Below, in pieces: positions 1 through 9,747 of a DNA stretch of 17,637 nucleotides. Within the stretch, counting starts at the first letter, position 1; every line of letters starts with the position of its first letter. Under the pieces are notes generated by a model that did not search any database, had not been told where the DNA came from, and worked only from the letters and a program-made list of their open reading frames with translations. The translations under genes and the position numbers were made by a program. Origin of the DNA: JAMXLO01 sp035492535 (lineage in GTDB: Bacteria > Pseudomonadota > Alphaproteobacteria > Acetobacterales > Acetobacteraceae); contig DATJJM010000073.1 in the NCBI GenBank assembly GCA_035492535.1, positions 1-17,637 of the forward strand. Direction: 5' to 3'.

Positions 1-135
1 AGCATAGGCCACCCAACGACGCGCTCGCAGGCGTCCTGGACTTTTTGATTTCTCAAGGTAGTAGCGATTTCCGATCGCGTCGGTTCCGATCAACCGTCCG
101 CGCAAGAGGATCGTCAGCCGGGTTCCAATGTCCAT
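1..135 (-). CDS. NDUFA12-like NADH:ubiquinone oxidoreductase accessory subunit, N-terminal part (cut by window edge)
   Basis: The minus strand opens with ATG at 135-133 and reads 45 codons without a stop to base 1. The peptide starts MDIGTRLTILLRGRLIGTDA and continues with GNRYYLEK and RRWVAYA. The pattern 'GTRL..... G.L.GTD..GNRYY.E......RRWV.Y' is the signature of the NDUFA12/B17.2 family, an accessory subunit of respiratory complex I found in mitochondria and Alphaproteobacteria, located on the matrix/cytoplasmic side of the complex. Family members are about 100-140 residues, so roughly two thirds of the gene lies outside. No strong Shine-Dalgarno is visible before the ATG. The family call is from motif recognition; the missing C-terminus should carry the conserved 'PPEWH.WLH' type segment. 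Confidence 0.82.
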   Translation of the reverse strand, partial: MDIGTRLTILLRGRLIGTDAIGNRYYLEKSKSPGRLRARRWVAYA

Positions 136-359
136 AGCCAGTTGCTACGGCCGGAACGTATTGAGTGATCTGACGGAGTTCATCTTGGCGTCCCCTGCGG
201 AATAATGGCGCGTCCGGCACATGGGAGCATCACGAGCATGATGTAAGGGTCGGAACAGAATAAGGCAGCATTCGACAGCGCCGCGCATTGTGTACGGACG
301 AGCTGAGGTATTGAGAACAGAGCCATGGCGCAGCCCTGGAACAGCGCTATATTACCGAG

Positions 360-551
360 ATGGCCAGATACACAATTTCCCCCGGGAGCGACCAGGACTG
401 TTTCGACGTAGCGATCGTAGGCGATGACGGTGCTCGACAGACTCTGCTGGGATTTGAGACCCGCGCTGTTGCTGAAGCGTGGATTGTCGAGGATGAACGC
501 CGGTCCAACGCAGAGATTGAGGGCAACTTTCGCATGCAGTGGCGGTTCTAG
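360..551 (+). CDS. small hypothetical protein, 63 aa
   Basis: A 63-residue reading frame beginning MARYTISPGSDQDCFDVAIV and ending RMQWRF. It has the look of a real small soluble protein: alternating hydrophobic residues (YTISP, FDVAIVGDDG) suggest a beta hairpin, followed by TLLGFETRAVAEAWIVEDER, a likely amphipathic helix. The minus-strand frame over the same bases is a serine/arginine-rich shadow. It faces away from the NDUFA12-like gene (224-base gap) and converges on the 77-aa gene at 622-855. There is no clear Shine-Dalgarno; a TATATT stretch lies just ahead at 348-353, too close to be an ordinary -10 for a leadered mRNA. I do not recognise a named family and assign no function. Confidence 0.6.
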   Translation: MARYTISPGSDQDCFDVAIVGDDGARQTLLGFETRAVAEAWIVEDERRSNAEIEGNFRMQWRF

Positions 552-621
552 AATCTGCCCTGGTAAGCCCTGACCAGAGCGTCGGGACCGCTGACGGATC
601 CGAAGCAGCTCGACGTGCAGG

Positions 622-855
622 TCATTGGAGCGACATGCGTTCGAGACGCCTGCGCTCTATCACTGCTGCGTTCCAGGCGTCGCGCTCTTTCGCAAACCCT
701 TCGGCCGAACGCGAGACCGGACTCCGATCTCCTCCAATGTAGATCTGCCAACCAAAAGCTCTTGGCTCGGGATGGAAGTCACCAACTTCCGCCCGAAAGA
801 GCGGGTAGAAATTCAAGCGCGAACGGCTTTTGCAGATGGTCAGTTCATGAACCAT
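622..855 (-). CDS. small hypothetical protein, 77 aa, overlapping the 3' end of the glucan synthase gene
   Basis: The start chosen is ATG at 855-853, inside the last codons of the glucan synthase gene in another frame, giving a 16-base overlap; a longer version from 954 would lie wholly inside that gene. AAGGA at 866-862 sits 6 bases before the ATG, a good Shine-Dalgarno. The protein reads MVHELTICKSRSRLNFYPLF, then FGWQIYIGGDRSPVSRSAEG and FAKERDAWNAAVIERRRLER. This is a compact protein-like composition: a strand-rich front half with aromatic residues and a charged C-terminal helix. The overlap points to translational coupling with the glucan synthase. Function unknown; no family recognised with certainty. 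Confidence 0.62.
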   Translation of the reverse strand: MVHELTICKSRSRLNFYPLFRAEVGDFHPEPRAFGWQIYIGGDRSPVSRSAEGFAKERDAWNAAVIERRRLERMSLQ

Positions 856-3800
856 CCCGCATCCTTCCCTTCGATATCGTCGGGCGTCCCGCCGAGCCGC
901 GCCAGGATATGGTGCGTGATACCATCGTCCAGCATTGGCAAACCCGATGCCCACGCCGTCATCGCCACACCGTCCACCATGACGGCAGCGATACCGCGAC
1001 AGACACCGTCGGGGTTCTCAACCCGGATCTCATAGCGTGACGAGCGCAGGCGCACGGTGATGTCGAAGTGCGGCCAGGTTTTCGGGATACAAGGGCTCAA
1101 ATGCAGCCTGTTATCCACTACGCGGAGGCCGAGGATGTTCTCGACACCGGCCCGCTGCATCCATCCCGCCGAACCGGTGTACCATGTCCAACCACCGCGT
1201 CCGATATGGGGCGTAGCGCCATACACATCAGCGGCGATGACATATGGTTCTACCTTATAGCGAAGCACATCGGATCGTGTGAGGGCATGGTTGATCGGGT
1301 TAAGCATGGAGAACAGTCTCCCGGCCTTGTCGCCGTCGCCGAGTGCGACGAATGCCATGACCGACCACAACGCCGCATGTGTATACTGGCCGCCGTTCTC
1401 GCGAATGCCTGGCGGGTATCCTTTGATGTACCCTGGATCGAGTGGAGTCTTGTCGAACGGGGGCGTGAACAGGAGCGCGACCCCATCCAGCGGCCGGATC
1501 AGGTCGCGTTCAACGGCCGTCATGGCGCAACGCGCATGCTCCGAGTCAGCCGCACCCGAGATGGCCGCCCAGGACTGCGAGATCGAATCGATACGGCACT
1601 CCTGTCCGGTCGCCGAACCGAGTGGGGTCCCGTCGTCGAACCAGGCACGGCGATACCACTCGCCGTCCCAGGCCTCGCGCTCCGACGCGGTTTGCAGGGA
1701 TCCGGCATGCGTGCGCCAGGCCACAGCGTGAGCTGTGTCACCACGCACATCGGCGAGCCGGGCAAACGCACTGAGCGCGGCATGCAGCAACCAACCCAAC
1801 CAGACGCTCTCACCCCGGCCAAGCTCGCCAACGCGATTCAAACCGTCGTTCCAGTCGCCAGTGCCGATCAGCGGCAACCCGTGTGCGCCCACCTCAAGAC
1901 TGGCATCGAGACCGCGAGCACAGTGGTCGAACAGCGAGCCGACTTCGTCCGATATGGTCGGATGAAAGAAGCTGTCGTGCTCGCCCGTCTGTAGACGCTG
2001 TCCCTCGAGGAACGGAATCGCCTCGTCGAGCACCGCAGCATCGCCAGTCGTCCGAACATAATGTGCAACCGCGTAGGCGAGCCATGCTCGATCGTCGGAG
2101 ATGCGCGTACGCACGCCCTGCCCGGAATGCGGCAACCACCAATGTTGCACGTCGCCCTCAACGAACTGTCGCGCCGCTGCCCGCAGCAGGTGCTCGCGCG
2201 TCATCGAAGGGTGCGTCGCGGCCAGCGCCATGCCGTCCTGCAATTGATCACGAAAGCCGTAAGCACCGCTTGCCTGATAGAATCCGGAACGGGCCCAGAT
2301 GCGGCAGGCCAGCGTCTGATACATGAGCCAGCCGTTCAGCATGATATCCATGGCGCGGTCAGGCGTTTTCGCCTGGACCGCGCCGAGCAGGCTGTCCCAG
2401 TAGCGGCGGACCGCTGACAGCACCTCATCGAGATCAGTCCTGCGATACCGTGCAACGAGAGTGCTCGCTTCTTGTGCATTAGCCGCTTGACCCAGGAAAA
2501 AGACGATCTCCACGCGGGAGTTGGGCGGCAGGACGATCGATCGTCGCAGGGCGCCACAGGGATCGAAACCGGCGCCCACGTTGTTCGAGAGTGGTGCCTC
2601 GCCGGCCAGCGCTGCCGGACGTTCGCTCGTTCCATTGCGGCCAATGAACTCTCGCCGGTCGCCTGTCCAATCGGACTGCCGCCCCGCAAGGTCGGCGAAT
2701 GCAACGCGCGAACCGAAGTCGGCGCTCCATGGATTGCGGGCAAACAGTGCGCCGGTTCCAGGATCGATCGCCGTTGTCACGAACTGTGCTGCGGCGCCGC
2801 GCGACGGACCCAGCACCCACTCGACGAAGGCGGTGACGGAAAGACGCCTCGTGCGGCGTGCCGTATTGATCAGAGTGAGCCGCGAGATCTTGATCGGGTC
2901 GTCGATCGGAACGTACTGGAGCAGTTCCGACGTGATGTCGTGGGACGCATGCTCGAACACGCTGTACCCCCAGCCATGGCGCGCCACATAGCTTGCGTTG
3001 GCGTCGCGAATCGGCAGTGCCGTCGGACACCATACGTGGCCGGTATCATCATCACGCAGATAGAAGACTTCGCCGGGACGATCGCTGACGGGATCATTCG
3101 ACCATGGTGTGAGCTGGTTCTCGCGGCTGTTGACCGACCACGTGAAGCCGCTCCCTTCAGCGGCCACGTGAAAGCCGAACGCGGGGTTGGCGATGACATT
3201 GACCCATGGTGCCGGCGTTGCCTGGCCCGGGCCAAGAGTTGTCAGGTATTCCCGTCCATCCTCGGTGAAGCCACCAAGGCCATTGAAGAATTCGAGCAGC
3301 GGTGGTGCAGCAGGCTGGGAAACAGGCGGTCGCGCTGGCGCCATTCGTCGCGCCGTGCGAACGGTCTCCTCAGGTTCCGGCACGCGATCAAGCTGCTCGG
3401 ACAGGGGCCCGCGCTGCCCAACCAGAACAACGCGTGCGACCGAGGCGAGCAGTGCACGCGCCTCCTGCGACATAAGATCCGCCCGCAGCACGAAGACGCG
3501 CGCCCGTCCTCGTTCGTCTCCAGGCAGCGGCCGCGGCTGGCTCGTGCGCAACTGGGTCTCAAGCGCGATCTGAAGGTCCTGCACATAGGACGAGGTTCGC
3601 TCATTCAGGATCACCAGATCCACTGCGAACCGCTTCATCCGCCAATACGCGTGCGCCTGAAGTAGTTGGCGGACGATCCCCAGATTCTCGGCATCCGCGA
3701 TCCGCAGGAGCACGATCGGCAGGTCACCAGAAATCGCCATGGGCCAGAGACCAGATTGTGCGCCGGCGCCGCGCAGGATGGTATCGGAAGAGGGACGCAA

Positions 3801-6800
3801 TGACGTTCCGGCATAGAGCAGGTGGCCGGCGATCCGCTGGAACAGGCCGGCTTCGCCCGGATCGATGCCAAGGTGATGGAGTTGCACCTGGGCCTGCGTC
3901 CAGGCCAGCGTGGCCGCCCGTTCGAAGGCGCGAGTATCGCGGTGCTTGTCGACAAGATCGAGCACCGCCTCGCGGGATTCGGCAACTACGGTCCAGAATG
4001 CGATGCGGACAGTCGCGCCGGGCGCAACGCACACACGTTGGCGCAATGCGAAGATCGGATCGAGCACCGTGCCGACGGTGCCTGACAGCGCCTGATCGTC
4101 GGTCACCGCGATCGGCGAATGAATGTCCTGGCCGCGTCCGAGGAACCGAGCGCGATCCGTTTCCACCTCCGGCTTGCCGATAGCCTCACCATCCACGATG
4201 GCGAGATGCGCCGCCCAGATCTCCTGTTCGTCCGGCGATCGTCGCCGGCGGGTCGCCAGAAGAGTACCCTGGGAGGTGAGGTACTCAGTGGCAACAAACA
4301 GTTTCATGAAGGCGGGATGCGCAACATCGTCGGGTTGTGGTCCCAGGACCAGTTCGGCGTACGAGGTCACATCGATCTGGCGCATCGCATTGCCCGAATT
4401 CGTGATCGAGACGCGACGAACCTCGGCGTCGTCTTCAGCCGAGACGAGCACTTCCAACGTTGTCGTCAAAGTTCCGTCCTGTCGCGAGAACTCCGCACGA
4501 TCTTCGTTGAAAGTGACATTGTAGGCGTCAGGCTCGCTGCCGACGGGCTGGTAGCCAGCGGACCATAGCTCGCCACTGCGATGATCTCTGAGGAAGATAT
4601 AAGAACCCCAGTCGTCGCAAGTGGCATCCTCGCGCCAACGCGTGACTGCCAACCCACGCCAACGGCTGTAACCGGAACCGGCGGCGGTCAGCATCACGGT
4701 GTAACGATCGTTGGAGAGCAGGTGCGTGACGACCGCTGCGGTGTGTGCTGTGGCCAGCTTCCGTCCGCCCTGTGGGCGCGATTGCCACACCTTGGCATCA
4801 GACGCCGCCTCTGCTTCCCACGGATGCACAACGGCGACATCGCGCGGCGTACCCTCCTGCAGCAGCAGTTCAGTCGCCTGGATCATGGGTTCAGCATGGA
4901 ACCGCGCGCGCATCACCCCATCCAGCAGCGTATCGGCAATGGCCACGATCGTCATGCCCTGATGGTGCGCCATGAAAGCTCGCACGATGGCCACGCGTGC
5001 GTTCTCCGGCAGCCGGCTCGGCGTATAGTCCAGGGCCTCATAGAAGCCGTAGCGACCGCATGCGCCGATGCCGGCCAACCTGGCGAAATTGCGCGCTGCC
5101 GCGACCGGATCGACCATGCTGGCGAGGGCTGTCGCATAGGGCGCGACCACGGCATTCTCGGCCAAGCCACGCTTCAACCCGAGGCCAGGGACACCGAAGT
5201 TCGAGTATTGGTAGGTCAGCTCCAGGTCGCGGATGTTGTACGCCGACTCAGAAACGCCCCATGGCAGGCCGCGCGATGCGCCATAGGCGATCTGACGCCG
5301 CACGATCAACCGGTTCGTCCGTTCGAGCAGGCTTCCCCCCGGCGCGCGCATGATCAGCGAAGGCATCAGGTATTCGAACATCGATCCCGACCACGAGATC
5401 AGCGCGGCGCCATACGCGATCGGCGTGACGACACGACCGAGGTGGAACCAATGTCGCGCGGGGACATCGCCCTTGGCGACCGCGATGAAGCTCGCAAGCC
5501 GTGCCTCCGAGGCGAGAAGATCGTAGCAGCTTGGGTCAAGGGTCCCATCGGCCACTCGGTAGCCGATTGAGAGTAAGCGGCGCACGGGATCCAGCAGAAA
5601 GCCGTAGCCCATTTCCAGCGCCATTGACCGGGCCGTTGCTTCAAGCGACGCGAGGCGTGTCATCAGCAGCGCTGTCGCTGCCGAGGACAGATCGATGTCG
5701 CGCTGGTGACTCTCGATCGAGCAGCGCGCAGCCGTCATCCAGAACAGCATATCCACACCCGTATCGTCGCCGCGCTCACTGGCGAAAGCGGTTGCGATGT
5801 CGACCATGATCTCGGTCTCGGCATGGAGATCGGTCAGCAGTGCGGCAGTGTCCTGCCGGTCCGGTCGCGCCTCGCGCACACGGGCCGAAAGCGTTGCCAG
5901 CGTGCCGTCGAGCTGGGGCCACGTCACGGTCAATGTGCGCCGCCCGTCGCGCAACCCCTCTGTCGCCTCGCGAGCGAGATCGAGCGCATCGGCGATGCCG
6001 CGCAGGCGCTGTGTGGCGGTGGACGCCATGACCCGCCACTCCTGGCATGCATTGGCCAGTGTGATCAGGTGGCCAGCCAGGTTCCCGCTATCGACAGTAG
6101 AGACATACAGAGGCTCGAGCGGACGAAGATCGCGTGTGTCGTACCAGTTGTAGAAGTGCCCACGAAACCGGCCAAGTCGGGCCATCGTTGCCAGCGTCAT
6201 CTCGAGCCGGTCAGCAGCCTCTGCCGTGCCCAGCCAGGTAAAATCGCGGGCGGTCACCACGGAGAGTAGATACAGTCCCAGATTGGTCGGCGAGGTCCGG
6301 TGGGCCAGCGCCGGCACCGGATCCTCCTGGAAGTTGTCGGGCGGCAGCATGTTGTCCACCGGCGTCACGAAGGTTTCGAAGTACCGCCACGTCCGCCGGG
6401 CGATCATCCGCAGTGCCTGGCCATCAGCGGCCGACACCGACACCCGTCCAGCAACCCTGGGTGATTGGCTGATCCAGCGCGCAATGGCCGGCGATGCGAT
6501 CCAGACTGCGGCGAGAGGCATCGCCAAAGGCCATGTGCCATGCCCGGTCAGCAAGGACACCGCCAGCGCCAGAAGGCCAAATACGACCGCACTTGCCATC
6601 CCGCGATAGAAACCAGGCAGATCGAGCCGATGATCGATCGCGACCTGTGCCGCGGGAACCCATTCCAGGAGATGTCGCCGGGTGACGAACAGTCGCGTCA
6701 GGGTTCTCCCGATCGCATCGGTCATCAGCCATGCCTGGTGGCCCAGGAACGCGACGACGAACGTCCATTGGGCAAGCGCAACCCGCAGGTCGCTGCCAAA

Positions 6801-9422
6801 TGCCGCCAGATGGCTGCGCGGCGTTATCCCGGCGCGGCGCGGAACGATGGCTGCAATGACAGGAATGACCGCCGGCAGAAGGATCGTCGAGAGAATAAAG
6901 CCGATCCACATGCACGCAGCGTTGACGGGCAATGCCAGTCCCGCCAGCAACGACAGCATGGATGCAGGCGCGGACAGTGTTCGCCGCAGGTTGTCGAGCA
7001 TCTTCCAGCGACCGCTCGCCAGGACATCGCGTCCGTGCGCCATCACCCACGGCAGCAACTGCCAGTCGCCGCGCGCCCAACGGTGCTGGCGCCGCGCGGC
7101 GACGTCGTAGCGGGCGGGAAATTCCTCGACCACCTCGATATCCGATGCCAGGCCGGCACGGGCGAAGACGCCTTCAAACAGGTCGTGGCTGAGCAGCGTC
7201 GAATCAGGCACGCGGCCGGCGAGTGCCGCCTCGAAAGCATCGACGTCGTATATACCCTTGCCGGCATAGGAGCCTTCGCCGATCAGATCCTGGTACACAT
7301 CGGAGGCGGCGGCGGCGTACGGGTCGATGCCGTTCATGCTGGAAAAGATGCGCTGGAATAGCGAACCCTCCCGGCCGACAGGCAGTGATGGCGTGACGCG
7401 TGGCTGCAACACCGCATGGCCGTCGACCACGCGTCCGGCCGCAATGTCGAGTTGCGGCCGGTTGAGCTTGTGCGCCAATTTTCCGATCAGCCGGCGCACC
7501 GCGTCACGCGGCAACCTCGTATCGGCGTCCAGCGTGATGACATAGCGGACGTCCGTGGGCACTCCCGGCGATTGCCCACCAACGTGCACAAAACTGGTGT
7601 CGCGGGCGCCACGCAGCAGCCGGTTCAGTTCATGCAGCTTGCCGCGCTTGCGTTCCCAGCCGATCCAGCGTGCTTCGCTCGCGTTCCAGAGCCGCCTGCG
7701 GTGCAGCAGCAGGAAGCGGTCGCCGCCAGGTCCCGGGCCATAACGCTTATTGAGCCGCGCAATCCCAGCAATTGCCGTTGCAAGCAGTACCTCATCGCCT
7801 TCGATATGTTCGGCCTCGGCATCGATCCAGTCGGACAGCAGAGCGAAGTGCAGCTCGCCCTCCGGACTCGCAATGTGGTGTACTTCCAGCCGTTCGATCT
7901 GTGCGTCGATCGCCGCGGCTGTTGTCAGCAGTGTCGGTACCGCGACCAGGGTGCGCAATCGTTCTGGCACGCCATCGCGAAGCTCCATGGCGGGCAACGG
8001 CGTGGCGCCAAAGCCTAGCGTGACACAGCGGTTCACCACCGCGACCGCGGCATCAACCGCTGGCACCAGCCCGAGAACACCGAGCAAGGTGAGCCATCCT
8101 GGTCCGAGACCCTGAGCGTGCAGCACGAACAGCGGTATAGCGAGGAAGACTGCGGCCAATACCGCCCCCGCACCGACGTAGCCACCAATGCCGAGCCTCC
8201 GGATCAGACGTCGGGGCGACGCACGCGCCGGCGCGCGGAAGCCGAGGGCTGTTTCAAAGGCGGGCCGTCCGCCGGCGAAAAGGTGGTAGCCGGGATCATT
8301 GCGGCGGTCTTCCTTGGTGCTGTTCGGCACATGCGGTGTTTGCGCTGCCGCCTCGACGGCGGCGCGAGCCACATCGAGTTCCGTGTGGTCCGAACCCCGC
8401 GACAGTTCCTCGACGGCGCTGCGATACATATTCCGGGTCGGGAAATCCATGTCGCGAAACACGCTGCCGTCAGCGAGCACGTCGTCCACCAAGCTGACCC
8501 GCTCGAACATCTCCGTCCAGTCGACGTCAGCAATCATGCGCATGCCGGTGATGATGTTGCGCACTGTCACGACGCTGGAACCTTGCCGCTGATGCTCGTC
8601 GTGCACGACGGCGTCCGCCGTTGTTCCTCGCGCCGCGAGCCGCTGGTCGAGCCAGGTCAAGGCCGGCGTGACAGACGGATCCTGGTCGCGCAGACGCTGC
8701 ACGAGCTGCACGACAAACGCTTCAGTCAGAGCGGCTCCGTCCCGTCCAGCAAGCACGGCGGGCGCAGGTTCGGCGGCACGTCCGCTCGCGCCAAGCAACC
8801 GGTCGGCGAGGACATTCGCCTCCTGCCGCGCTATGCCGTTGTGCACGATGAGGTCCGCGAGTCTCCTGAGGTTTTCCACCAGGACAATCCGGAGCGTGAT
8901 GGCGACCGCCCAGAGCTCGCCGATCGTCAGCGGCTGCACTTCCTGATAGGCCCTGACGAAGCGGCACAGCAGCTCGGGATCGAACTGACTATCGGTGTGC
9001 GCAACAAAGGCCCACGCCACGCCGAACACCCTCGGATATCCTGCGAACGGCCCATCGCACAGCTTCGGAAGCTGCCGGTAGTAGCCCGGCGGTAGCGCCG
9101 CGCGGATTTCACGAAGCTCGCTCTCGACCAGGTAATAGTTGTCGACCAGCCACTCCGCTGCCGGGGTAATCGGACGGCCCTCATCAATAGATCTGGAAAT
9201 TGCGCGATAGGCGCGGAGCAGGACGGCGCCATTGTCGGCGAGCCTGCCGGACAACGGATGACCTTTAGCAGGCCTCGGCGTGACTGTTTGCGCAACGGCC
9301 AGGCTGTGCGCGTGCTGTTCGAGGCGTTCGGCACTGAACAGCTCTTCACGTACAACCTTCTGACTGAGCCATGGCGCATCTGCCGATGCGCTGCCGAGCG
9401 TGCGACGAACGAATGATATCAT
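840..9422 (-). CDS. ndvB: cyclic beta-1,2-glucan synthase (NdvB/ChvB type, GT84 plus GH94)
   Basis: Uninterrupted 2860-residue protein, the normal size for the NdvB/ChvB/Cgs family, which makes cyclic beta-1,2-glucan from UDP-glucose at the inner membrane: the GT84 part initiates and elongates, the GH94 phosphorylase-like part controls chain length. Approximate layout: soluble N-terminus; membrane segments near 410-470; glycosyltransferase with DADTRLPRD near 632 and RRQHRWARGDWQ near 780; further membrane segments near 815-860, 885-910 and 935-980; glycoamylase-like domain from about 1030 (NFQEDPVPALAHRTSPTNLG, YNWYDTRD, MAHHQGM near 1485); two beta-sandwich domains from about 1565 and 2075; GH94 (alpha/alpha)6 part with FRDQLQDGMA near 2395 and GDWNDG at 2522-2527, the loop bearing the catalytic acid. 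ATG at 9422 is preferred, with GCAGG 8 bases upstream; an in-frame GTG at 9443 would add seven residues but has no ribosome site. It follows two small minus-strand genes after 76 bases and overlaps the 77-aa gene downstream. The NdvA/ChvA exporter is not in the window. Confidence 0.95.
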   Translation of the reverse strand: MISFVRRTLGSASADAPWLSQKVVREELFSAERLEQHAHSLAVAQTVTPRPAKGHPLSGRLADNGAVLLRAYRAISRSIDEGRPITPAAEWLVDNYYLVESELREIRAALPPGYYRQLPKLCDGPFAGYPRVFGVAWAFVAHTDSQFDPELLCRFVRAYQEVQPLTIGELWAVAITLRIVLVENLRRLADLIVHNGIARQEANVLADRLLGASGRAAEPAPAVLAGRDGAALTEAFVVQLVQRLRDQDPSVTPALTWLDQRLAARGTTADAVVHDEHQRQGSSVVTVRNIITGMRMIADVDWTEMFERVSLVDDVLADGSVFRDMDFPTRNMYRSAVEELSRGSDHTELDVARAAVEAAAQTPHVPNSTKEDRRNDPGYHLFAGGRPAFETALGFRAPARASPRRLIRRLGIGGYVGAGAVLAAVFLAIPLFVLHAQGLGPGWLTLLGVLGLVPAVDAAVAVVNRCVTLGFGATPLPAMELRDGVPERLRTLVAVPTLLTTAAAIDAQIERLEVHHIASPEGELHFALLSDWIDAEAEHIEGDEVLLATAIAGIARLNKRYGPGPGGDRFLLLHRRRLWNASEARWIGWERKRGKLHELNRLLRGARDTSFVHVGGQSPGVPTDVRYVITLDADTRLPRDAVRRLIGKLAHKLNRPQLDIAAGRVVDGHAVLQPRVTPSLPVGREGSLFQRIFSSMNGIDPYAAAASDVYQDLIGEGSYAGKGIYDVDAFEAALAGRVPDSTLLSHDLFEGVFARAGLASDIEVVEEFPARYDVAARRQHRWARGDWQLLPWVMAHGRDVLASGRWKMLDNLRRTLSAPASMLSLLAGLALPVNAACMWIGFILSTILLPAVIPVIAAIVPRRAGITPRSHLAAFGSDLRVALAQWTFVVAFLGHQAWLMTDAIGRTLTRLFVTRRHLLEWVPAAQVAIDHRLDLPGFYRGMASAVVFGLLALAVSLLTGHGTWPLAMPLAAVWIASPAIARWISQSPRVAGRVSVSAADGQALRMIARRTWRYFETFVTPVDNMLPPDNFQEDPVPALAHRTSPTNLGLYLLSVVTARDFTWLGTAEAADRLEMTLATMARLGRFRGHFYNWYDTRDLRPLEPLYVSTVDSGNLAGHLITLANACQEWRVMASTATQRLRGIADALDLAREATEGLRDGRRTLTVTWPQLDGTLATLSARVREARPDRQDTAALLTDLHAETEIMVDIATAFASERGDDTGVDMLFWMTAARCSIESHQRDIDLSSAATALLMTRLASLEATARSMALEMGYGFLLDPVRRLLSIGYRVADGTLDPSCYDLLASEARLASFIAVAKGDVPARHWFHLGRVVTPIAYGAALISWSGSMFEYLMPSLIMRAPGGSLLERTNRLIVRRQIAYGASRGLPWGVSESAYNIRDLELTYQYSNFGVPGLGLKRGLAENAVVAPYATALASMVDPVAAARNFARLAGIGACGRYGFYEALDYTPSRLPENARVAIVRAFMAHHQGMTIVAIADTLLDGVMRARFHAEPMIQATELLLQEGTPRDVAVVHPWEAEAASDAKVWQSRPQGGRKLATAHTAAVVTHLLSNDRYTVMLTAAGSGYSRWRGLAVTRWREDATCDDWGSYIFLRDHRSGELWSAGYQPVGSEPDAYNVTFNEDRAEFSRQDGTLTTTLEVLVSAEDDAEVRRVSITNSGNAMRQIDVTSYAELVLGPQPDDVAHPAFMKLFVATEYLTSQGTLLATRRRRSPDEQEIWAAHLAIVDGEAIGKPEVETDRARFLGRGQDIHSPIAVTDDQALSGTVGTVLDPIFALRQRVCVAPGATVRIAFWTVVAESREAVLDLVDKHRDTRAFERAATLAWTQAQVQLHHLGIDPGEAGLFQRIAGHLLYAGTSLRPSSDTILRGAGAQSGLWPMAISGDLPIVLLRIADAENLGIVRQLLQAHAYWRMKRFAVDLVILNERTSSYVQDLQIALETQLRTSQPRPLPGDERGRARVFVLRADLMSQEARALLASVARVVLVGQRGPLSEQLDRVPEPEETVRTARRMAPARPPVSQPAAPPLLEFFNGLGGFTEDGREYLTTLGPGQATPAPWVNVIANPAFGFHVAAEGSGFTWSVNSRENQLTPWSNDPVSDRPGEVFYLRDDDTGHVWCPTALPIRDANASYVARHGWGYSVFEHASHDITSELLQYVPIDDPIKISRLTLINTARRTRRLSVTAFVEWVLGPSRGAAAQFVTTAIDPGTGALFARNPWSADFGSRVAFADLAGRQSDWTGDRREFIGRNGTSERPAALAGEAPLSNNVGAGFDPCGALRRSIVLPPNSRVEIVFFLGQAANAQEASTLVARYRRTDLDEVLSAVRRYWDSLLGAVQAKTPDRAMDIMLNGWLMYQTLACRIWARSGFYQASGAYGFRDQLQDGMALAATHPSMTREHLLRAAARQFVEGDVQHWWLPHSGQGVRTRISDDRAWLAYAVAHYVRTTGDAAVLDEAIPFLEGQRLQTGEHDSFFHPTISDEVGSLFDHCARGLDASLEVGAHGLPLIGTGDWNDGLNRVGELGRGESVWLGWLLHAALSAFARLADVRGDTAHAVAWRTHAGSLQTASEREAWDGEWYRRAWFDDGTPLGSATGQECRIDSISQSWAAISGAADSEHARCAMTAVERDLIRPLDGVALLFTPPFDKTPLDPGYIKGYPPGIRENGGQYTHAALWSVMAFVALGDGDKAGRLFSMLNPINHALTRSDVLRYKVEPYVIAADVYGATPHIGRGGWTWYTGSAGWMQRAGVENILGLRVVDNRLHLSPCIPKTWPHFDITVRLRSSRYEIRVENPDGVCRGIAAVMVDGVAMTAWASGLPMLDDGITHHILARLGGTPDDIEGKDAGWFMN

Positions 9423-9498
9423 GGGGATCGCCTGCTCTCGCACTGACGGGCTGGAAACCTATGGGCGATGGCAAAATCGAGGCGCCGCTGCCGCGCCT

Positions 9499-9747
9499 TC
9501 ATGCGTCCTCGAATGGGGCCGGAAGCCGGCCGGCCTTGAAGATGATGGTGGGCTCTTCGTCGTACTCGCCCAGCTCCGCATCGCCCGACGTGGCGAATGC
9601 GACAACCCCTGCCCTGGTGGCCGCGAGCTTCTCTCCCATCCTGTGGGCGTTGTCCGATGACTTGCATCGTACCGGTGCGTCGGCAACGAGCCGCGTGCCC
9701 TTGCCGATCTTGAATGCCTGGACGAGATAGATGGTCTCACGCGCCAT
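9499..9747 (-). CDS. conserved-looking hypothetical protein, 82 aa
   Basis: Reads MARETIYLVQAFKIGKGTRL, then VADAPVRCKSSDNAHRMGEK, LAATRAGVVAFATSGDAELG and an acidic tail. The layout is strand (TIYLVQAF), turn with basic residues, strand, helix (SSDNAHRMGEKLAATRA), strand (GVVAFATSGD) and an acidic end, typical of a small soluble single-domain protein. I recall similar short proteins in alphaproteobacterial genomes but know no function. Its ATG (9747-9745) lies inside the end of the upstream 59-aa gene (11-base overlap), which suggests translational coupling, and its stop is 76 bases before the glucan synthase start, so all three are probably one transcript. No independent Shine-Dalgarno is evident. 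Confidence 0.72.
   Translation of the reverse strand: MARETIYLVQAFKIGKGTRLVADAPVRCKSSDNAHRMGEKLAATRAGVVAFATSGDAELGEYDEEPTIIFKAGRLPAPFEDA

Noticed and set aside
1068..1994. Plus-strand open frame of 308 codons
   Set aside because: Antisense to the conserved C-terminal GH94 part including the GDWNDG motif; no domain signal of its own.
2472..3665. Plus-strand open frame of 397 codons inside the glucan synthase gene
   Set aside because: It is antisense to the well-supported GH94-region coding sequence and has an Arg/Ser/Cys-rich composition with no recognisable motif; GC-rich codon bias on the opposite strand explains the lack of stops.
4581..5570. Plus-strand open frame of 329 codons
   Set aside because: Antisense shadow of the glucan synthase gene, low-complexity-like composition and no ribosome site.
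9423..9443. GTG at 9443 as the start of the glucan synthase
   Set aside because: No Shine-Dalgarno in front of it; ATG 9422 has a modest one and adds no unlikely residues. The seven-residue difference cannot be settled from sequence alone.
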